From Marinospirillum sp. (lineage in GTDB: Bacteria; Pseudomonadota; Gammaproteobacteria; Pseudomonadales; Halomonadaceae), in assembly GCA_007119985.1 (NCBI GenBank), contig SKOQ01000156.1, positions 1 to 10,351 on the forward strand: a DNA stretch of 10,351 bases, read 5' to 3'. The notes below the pieces were generated by a model. The model saw nothing but the letters and a program-made list of their open reading frames with translations, did not search any database and had not been told where the DNA came from. Made by a program: the position numbers and the translations under genes. Below, in pieces: positions 6,809 through 10,351 of the stretch. Each line of letters opens with the position of its first letter. Within the stretch, counting starts at the first letter, position 1.

Positions 6809-7818
6809 GCAAAAGGCCCCAGACCCACCGCACGCTTGAGGCGATCAAGGAAAGGCGCCGCTTCAGCACGCGCTTTTTGCGCGCCTTCACGCAGCACACC
6901 CTCGACATAGCCAGGATCGGCTAACAGACGCTGGTATTCCTCACGCGGCCCACGAAGCTGCTCGTTGATCAATTCAAACAACACGCCCTTCATCTCGCCC
7001 CAGCCTATGCCTTCAGCATAGCGATGGCGCATTGCATCCACATCCGCCTGCTCAGCAAAGGCCGTATAGATCTGAAACAGAGTGCAATCTGTAGGATCCT
7101 TCGGCTCGCCTGGTTCAAGCGAATTGGTTTTGATCTTATTGATCAACTTGCGGAGTTTTTTCTCTGGCTCAAACAGCGGAATGGTGTTGTTGTAGCTTTT
7201 GCTCATCTTGCGTCCATCCAGACCATTGAGCACCGCCACACGCTGATCAACCACCGCCTCAGGCAGCGTAAAGAAGTCTTCTTTAAAGATATGATTAAAG
7301 CGCTGGCCGATATCTCGTGCCATCTCAATATGCTGGATCTGATCACGCCCCACCGGCACCTGATGAGCATTAAACATCAAAATATCGGCCGCCATCAGAA
7401 TCGGATAGCTATACAGCCCCATCGTGACACCTAAATCAGCATCTTCTTGCGCGGCCAGATTGTCTTGCACTGCGGCCTTATAGGCGTGGGCACGATTCAT
7501 CAAGCCCTTGGCCGCCACACTGGTCAGCAACCACATCAGCTCGGGGATTTCAGCGATATCGCTTTGACGATAAAACACCGCCTGCTGGGTATCCAAGCCC
7601 AGCGCCAGCCAGGTGGCGGCAATTTCACGCCGTGAGGCTTCGACCCGCTCTGGCTCATGGCACTTAATCAGCGCATGGAAGTCCGCAAGGAAATAGAAAG
7701 ACTCCATCTGCGTATTCTGGCTGGCCTGAATCGCAGGACGAATGGCACCAACATAGTTGCCAAGATGCGGAGTGCCTGTCGTCGTGATACCCGTCAGGAC
7801 GCGCGTTTTTGTGCTCAT
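6805..7818 (-). CDS. trpS: Tryptophanyl-tRNA synthetase (TrpRS)
   Basis: Class I synthetase that charges tRNA-Trp with tryptophan, using ATP, in the cytoplasm. The 337 residues fit the short bacterial form (334 in E. coli). The Rossmann-fold signatures are clear: the HIGH-type motif TPHLGNYVG with HLGN at 18-21, [10 protein letters not shown] at 41-50, the tryptophan-pocket region [17 protein letters not shown] at 133-149, [15 protein letters not shown] at 156-170 and the KMSKS loop at 204-208. The ATG at 7816-7818 follows a weak purine stretch (GAGAGAAAA). It is the third gene behind the channel and nudL, 72 bp after nudL. That gap shows no terminator, so co-transcription is likely, although a weak TATAAG close to the start could add a local promoter. 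Its stop overlaps the stop of the convergent corC-like gene by 4 bp. Confidence 0.97.
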   Translation of the reverse strand: MSTKTRVLTGITTTGTPHLGNYVGAIRPAIQASQNTQMESFYFLADFHALIKCHEPERVEASRREIAATWLALGLDTQQAVFYRQSDIAEIPELMWLLTSVAAKGLMNRAHAYKAAVQDNLAAQEDADLGVTMGLYSYPILMAADILMFNAHQVPVGRDQIQHIEMARDIGQRFNHIFKEDFFTLPEAVVDQRVAVLNGLDGRKMSKSYNNTIPLFEPEKKLRKLINKIKTNSLEPGEPKDPTDCTLFQIYTAFAEQADVDAMRHRYAEGIGWGEMKGVLFELINEQLRGPREEYQRLLADPGYVEGVLREGAQKARAEAAPFLDRLKRAVGLGPFA

Positions 7819-7890
7819 TTTTCTCTCACTTATATCAAAGGCTTGATAGATGACTGATGGCCGAGCCGCGTTGCGATCTCACACCGCAGC

Positions 7891-8535
7891 CTACTCAGGT
7901 TGAAAAGGCAAGGGGCGCTCTGGATGATGCACCAGACGCCCCACTGGCTGACGATACGGGTCCATATCGAGACCGAGACCTTGTTGTAGTAATTCTGTCA
8001 GGATCAACGCACTGAGCCCCCATATCCGGTATTCCTGATAGGTATAACTCGGAATGTAGATGGCTTGGCCCGCAACATGAATCACATCGGTATGGGTGCG
8101 TGGATCATCCAGCAACCAACTCAGGGGCAGGCGAAACACACTGGCTAGTTCTTGGCAGCAGGGCGTCAACACCAGCTGGTCAGGCACCAAGCCGACATAG
8201 GGCGTCACCTTCATGCCATGCAAAGAAATCACATCGCTCAACCGCCCCAAAAGCTGGACGTCTTCTGGCGGCAGATTGACTTCTTCGTGCGCCTCGCGCA
8301 AGGCAGTCTGTTCAAGACTCAGATCCTGCGGATCACGCTTACCGCCAGGAAAGGCGACCTGCCCTGCATGTGTGCTCATGTGTGCTGCACGCTGCGTCAG
8401 AATGATCTCTGGCTCAGCTGCTTGAGTGATGGCCACCAACACCGCCGCTTCAGGGAGCCGGACCTTGAGCGGCCTCGCAGTAAAATGCGCCAAACGCTCG
8501 GTGAGCCGTGTGATCAATCCAGTCTGATTAGACAT
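7891..8535 (-). CDS. nudL: Nudix hydrolase NudL, coenzyme A pyrophosphatase
   Basis: Predicted to cleave CoA and its derivatives to 4'-phosphopantetheine (or acyl form) plus 3',5'-ADP, in a metal-dependent manner. From the ATG at 8533-8535 the product has 214 residues (192 in E. coli NudL/YeaB). It has the CoA-specific motif upstream of the Nudix box, ILTQRAAHMSTHAGQVAFPGG at 45-65, running into the Nudix box with ALREAHEEVNL at 78-88 supplying the metal-binding glutamates. The ending YQEYRIWGLSALILTELL also matches the NudL pattern. I prefer the ATG at 8535 to the one at 8568. It has an AGGT site at suitable distance, overlaps the channel stop by only 8 bp (ATGTCTAA, typical of translational coupling), and starts before any conserved residue. 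The longer form would add 11 residues lacking recognisable family sequence. The C-terminal 25 or so residues are proline-rich and not conserved in my recollection. Confidence 0.92.
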   Translation of the reverse strand: MSNQTGLITRLTERLAHFTARPLKVRLPEAAVLVAITQAAEPEIILTQRAAHMSTHAGQVAFPGGKRDPQDLSLEQTALREAHEEVNLPPEDVQLLGRLSDVISLHGMKVTPYVGLVPDQLVLTPCCQELASVFRLPLSWLLDDPRTHTDVIHVAGQAIYIPSYTYQEYRIWGLSALILTELLQQGLGLDMDPYRQPVGRLVHHPERPLPFQPE

Positions 8536-9424
8536 CCTGCACCTGACTAGGCTTTGATGACGCGGCATCTACTGCCTGAGCGTCGGAAACGACCGGCAGC
8601 GCAGCTTGATCCAGCTTCTGCTCAATGCGCTGCATCTGCTCTTGCATCAGTTGTAGGTTTTCACGCATCCAATGAATCTCCGCAGCCTCACCTTCTCCGG
8701 TTTCGAGTTCATACTGGGCGCTTTCTTTTTGCATCACATCCAGCACGATCCCGATCATCATATTCAAAAAGATAAACGCATTCAGAAAAATAAAGCTAAT
8801 AAAATAAATCCAGCTGTAGGGATAGTGCTCCATAGTGGGGTAGAGCACCGCCGTCGCCCAGCTCTCAAAGGTTGCAACCTGGAAGAGCGTCAGCATGGCC
8901 AATGCGATATTGCCCCAGAGTTTTTCATCCACATCATGGAAGATAAAGCTGCCCACGGCACCATAGATATAGAAAATAATAAACATCAGTAGCGCGACAT
9001 AGCCCATACGGGGCAAGGCTTTTAACAAGGCTGAGAGCAGAATACGCAGCTCAGGAATCATCGAGATCAAACGTAACACACGGAAGACGCGCAGCAGGCG
9101 CGCCAGCAGCACCATCTCGGTATAATCCATCGGAATCAGGCTGGCCGTGACGACGATAAAATCAAACACATTCCAGCCCTTCTTAAAGAAGTCGATGATA
9201 TGCTTTTCTGCGGCGAGACGAATCAGGATTTCAACCAGAAAGAATATCGTGACCGCCCAATCGAGCCACAAGATCACCTGCTCAAAGCGGTTGGATTCTT
9301 CATAGGTTTTGGCTCCGATCAACAGAGCAGAGATAACAATAATCAAAATCACGATTGACTCAAAAGCCTTATTGGCTCTGAGCTGTTCAAAGCGATCTTG
9401 GAATTCACGGAATGACAGGGGCAT
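8528..9424 (-). CDS. Voltage-gated sodium channel of the bacterial NaChBac/BacNav type
   Basis: Single-repeat, six-transmembrane ion transport protein of 298 residues that should assemble as an inner-membrane homotetramer. S1 spans about 23-40, S2 50-70 (acidic Glu65) and S3 85-97 (Asp88). S4 carries four gating arginines at three-residue spacing: R109, R112, R115 and R118. S5 spans about 140-162; the pore helix LAMLTLFQVATFESWAT leads to the selectivity filter TFESWAT at 185-191, and S6 spans about 204-231 (FLNAFIFLNMMIGIVLDVM). A C-terminal amphipathic helix (252-275, MRENLQLMQEQMQRIEQKL) matches the tetrameric coiled coil of BacNav channels. The Glu-Ser-Trp of the filter is the sodium-channel signature (TLESWAS in NaChBac), with Phe instead of Leu here. 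The ATG at 9422-9424 has a GAGGAAG site. It is the first gene of the nudL-trpS unit. In other bacteria such channels support motility and pH/Na+ homeostasis; the role here is inferred. Confidence 0.93.
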   Translation of the reverse strand: MPLSFREFQDRFEQLRANKAFESIVILIIVISALLIGAKTYEESNRFEQVILWLDWAVTIFFLVEILIRLAAEKHIIDFFKKGWNVFDFIVVTASLIPMDYTEMVLLARLLRVFRVLRLISMIPELRILLSALLKALPRMGYVALLMFIIFYIYGAVGSFIFHDVDEKLWGNIALAMLTLFQVATFESWATAVLYPTMEHYPYSWIYFISFIFLNAFIFLNMMIGIVLDVMQKESAQYELETGEGEAAEIHWMRENLQLMQEQMQRIEQKLDQAALPVVSDAQAVDAASSKPSQVQDV

Positions 9425-9463
9425 ACTTCCTCGCAGACGAACGCAGGCAAAAGGCAGCCCAAC

Positions 9464-9491
9464 ATTATCCGCGAAGCCAGACAGGAAGCAA
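9464..9491 (-). promoter_or_regulatory. Possible promoter of the channel-nudL-trpS unit
   Basis: Minus-strand GATAAT (9464-9469, five of six -10 bases) lies 16 nt from TTGCTT (9486-9491, three of six -35 bases, including the TTG). It would start transcription about 33 nt before the channel's ATG. It lies downstream of the cytochrome peroxidase terminator, where a promoter is needed. The -35 match is poor. Confidence 0.4.
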
Positions 9492-9532
9492 GCTTTGCTG
9501 GCTATCGTTTTGAAAGGAAATCAGCACCCAGC

Positions 9533-9555
9533 AAAAAGGCCCATCCCTGGGCCTT
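9533..9555 (-). terminator. Rho-independent terminator of the cytochrome c peroxidase gene
   Basis: On the minus strand AAGGCCCA and TGGGCCTT form a perfect 8-bp stem around a GGGA loop (9536-9555), followed by a run of T (9533-9537). It begins 36 bp after the peroxidase stop codon. It separates that gene from the sodium-channel unit. Confidence 0.9.
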
Positions 9556-9559
9556 AATC

Positions 9560-9574
9560 AGTTCAATATGAACT
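9560..9574. repeat. Short inverted repeat in the peroxidase 3' region
   Basis: AGTTCA and TGAACT flank a 3-nt ATA spacer in a perfect 15-bp inverted repeat between the peroxidase stop codon and its terminator. It could be a second hairpin in the 3' end of the transcript or a small operator-like site. Its size and place do not settle which. Confidence 0.35.
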
Positions 9575-9590
9575 TGGAGTGAGGCAAAGC

Positions 9591-10351
9591 TTAAGGTAAA
9601 GACGGGATACGGATATCGGGCATCTCACCAGTGAGCGAGTGGAGGAAGGCCACCATATCATTCACTGTATTTTGATCGAACTCACGACCCAGCATTTCAC
9701 GCCCCATCACCTGTACGGCTTCTTCTAGTGTCTCGACACCACCATTATTGAAGTAGGGGTAAGTCAGCGCCACGTTACGCAAGGTGGGAGTTTTGAAGCG
9801 GAAACGATCACCTGGATCACCAGTCACGACAAAGCGACCTTCATCTGTTGAGCCTGGTACTTGAATCGCATGGAATTGGCTATCGGTCAAAGCGGGGCCG
9901 CTGTGACAAGCAGTACAACCATTGTCAGCAAAGGCCGCCATACCGCGCTTTTGGGCATCGGTCAGCGCAGCCAAATCACCTTGCAGGTAGCGGTCAAAGG
10001 GTGAATTAGGTGTATTCAGCGTGCGCTGGAAGCTAGCCAAGGCATGGGCAACATTATCCGGCGTGATCTGATCTGCACCATTACCACCATAGGCACGGGC
10101 AAACATCTCGCGATACTCGGTGAACTCGCGCAGGCGCTCTAAAGCCTGATCCAGCGGCATGTTCATTTCGATATCAGCCTCAATCGGGCCTAATGCCTGC
10201 TCTTCCAGAGTGGCAGCGCGGCCATCCCAGAACTGAGCGGTAAAGAAGCCTGAGTTCAGTACTGTCGGCGTATTACGCTCGCCCACCTGACCATCATGGC
10301 CTGTCGCTCTAGGAATACGGTCAGCCCAACCCAATGCTGGGTTATGGCAAG
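9591..10351 (-). CDS. Di-heme cytochrome c peroxidase, CcpA/MauG superfamily (partial, 5' end outside window)
   Basis: Periplasmic di-heme enzyme expected to reduce hydrogen peroxide with electrons from small cytochromes or, in MauG-like members, to act on other substrates. The 252 visible residues open inside the first heme motif: the last Cys-His of a CxxCH, then NPALGWADR, as expected for this family. Next come TPTVLNSGFFTAQFWDGRAATLEEQA, the linker LNTPNSPFDRYLQGD and LTDAQKRGMAAF. The second heme site CTACH is at visible residues 145-149 (bases 9903-9917). The C-terminal segment FKTPTLRNVALTYPYFNNGGV continues with TLEEAVQVMGREMLG, whose Met215 is a candidate distal ligand for the electron-transfer heme. 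A TTG at 10332-10334 is not the start, because the frame stays open to the edge with CHNPA. PYFNNG replaces the PY(F/L)HDG or HNG common in the family. The signal peptide and first cysteine lie outside the window. Confidence 0.93.
   Translation of the reverse strand, partial: CHNPALGWADRIPRATGHDGQVGERNTPTVLNSGFFTAQFWDGRAATLEEQALGPIEADIEMNMPLDQALERLREFTEYREMFARAYGGNGADQITPDNVAHALASFQRTLNTPNSPFDRYLQGDLAALTDAQKRGMAAFADNGCTACHSGPALTDSQFHAIQVPGSTDEGRFVVTGDPGDRFRFKTPTLRNVALTYPYFNNGGVETLEEAVQVMGREMLGREFDQNTVNDMVAFLHSLTGEMPDIRIPSLP

Noticed and set aside
7819..7890. Terminator or strong promoter between nudL and trpS
   Set aside because: No GC-rich hairpin with a T-run is present, and the only -10-like TATAAG lacks a -35 partner and would leave almost no leader.
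8533..8568. Longer nudL start at ATG 8566-8568
   Set aside because: It would overlap the channel gene by 41 bp and add residues lacking family similarity; the ATG at 8533-8535 has a better placed ribosome site and a coupling-type overlap.
10332..10334. TTG as the start of the peroxidase gene
   Set aside because: The frame stays open upstream to the window edge and encodes CHNPA, the end of a heme motif, so the gene is simply cut by the window.
1..10351. Mobile elements, CRISPR arrays, tRNA/rRNA genes or a novel defence or biosynthetic cluster
   Set aside because: I found no regularly spaced repeats, transposase or integrase sequences, tRNA-like folds or clustered unknown genes; nearly all of the window is assigned to conserved families.

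Overview
The window reads as chromosomal housekeeping DNA from a gammaproteobacterium. The gene orders rpsP-rimM-trmD-rplS, and ffh facing a cytochrome-assembly-like gene followed by a CorC/CNNM-family gene, are standard in that class. Close residue-by-residue similarity of TrmD, RimM, Ffh and S16 to the E. coli proteins points the same way. A NaChBac-type sodium channel and a di-heme cytochrome c peroxidase would suit a marine or halophilic, Oceanospirillales-like species, but that narrower placement is inference. I see no tRNA, rRNA, insertion sequence, phage gene, CRISPR array or other mobile DNA.

Layout: (1) 1-588, minus: 5' part of a periplasmic disulfide isomerase gene (dsbC), running off the left edge. 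(2) 667-2831, minus: the rpsP-rimM-trmD-rplS ribosome and tRNA-modification operon, closed by a strong palindromic terminator. (3) 2832-3163: a 332-bp gap with a good rpsP promoter, helically phased A-tracts upstream of it and a leader of about 165 nt. (4) 3164-4552, minus: ffh, the SRP protein, with a consensus -10 box. (5) 4706-6808, plus: a two-gene unit, divergent from ffh, of a CcsA/YpjD-like membrane protein and a CNNM/CorC-family transporter. (6) 6805-9424, minus: a probable three-gene unit of a voltage-gated sodium channel, the CoA pyrophosphatase NudL and TrpRS. Its end meets the CorC-family gene in a 4-bp overlap of stop codons. (7) 9536-10351, minus: the 3' part of a di-heme cytochrome c peroxidase gene with its own terminator, running off the right edge.

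Functionally the left half is translation and protein-export machinery: S16, L19, RimM, TrmD, Ffh and, further along, TrpRS. The right half adds envelope functions: ion channel, CNNM transporter, CcsA-like protein and periplasmic peroxidase. No new multi-gene system is evident. The points most worth a second look are the channel's selectivity filter (TFESWAT), the CPYC active site in a DsbC-like protein, a near-identical ribosome-binding leader shared by rimM and rplS, the rpsP promoter and leader architecture, and the overlapping ends of the corC-family gene and trpS.
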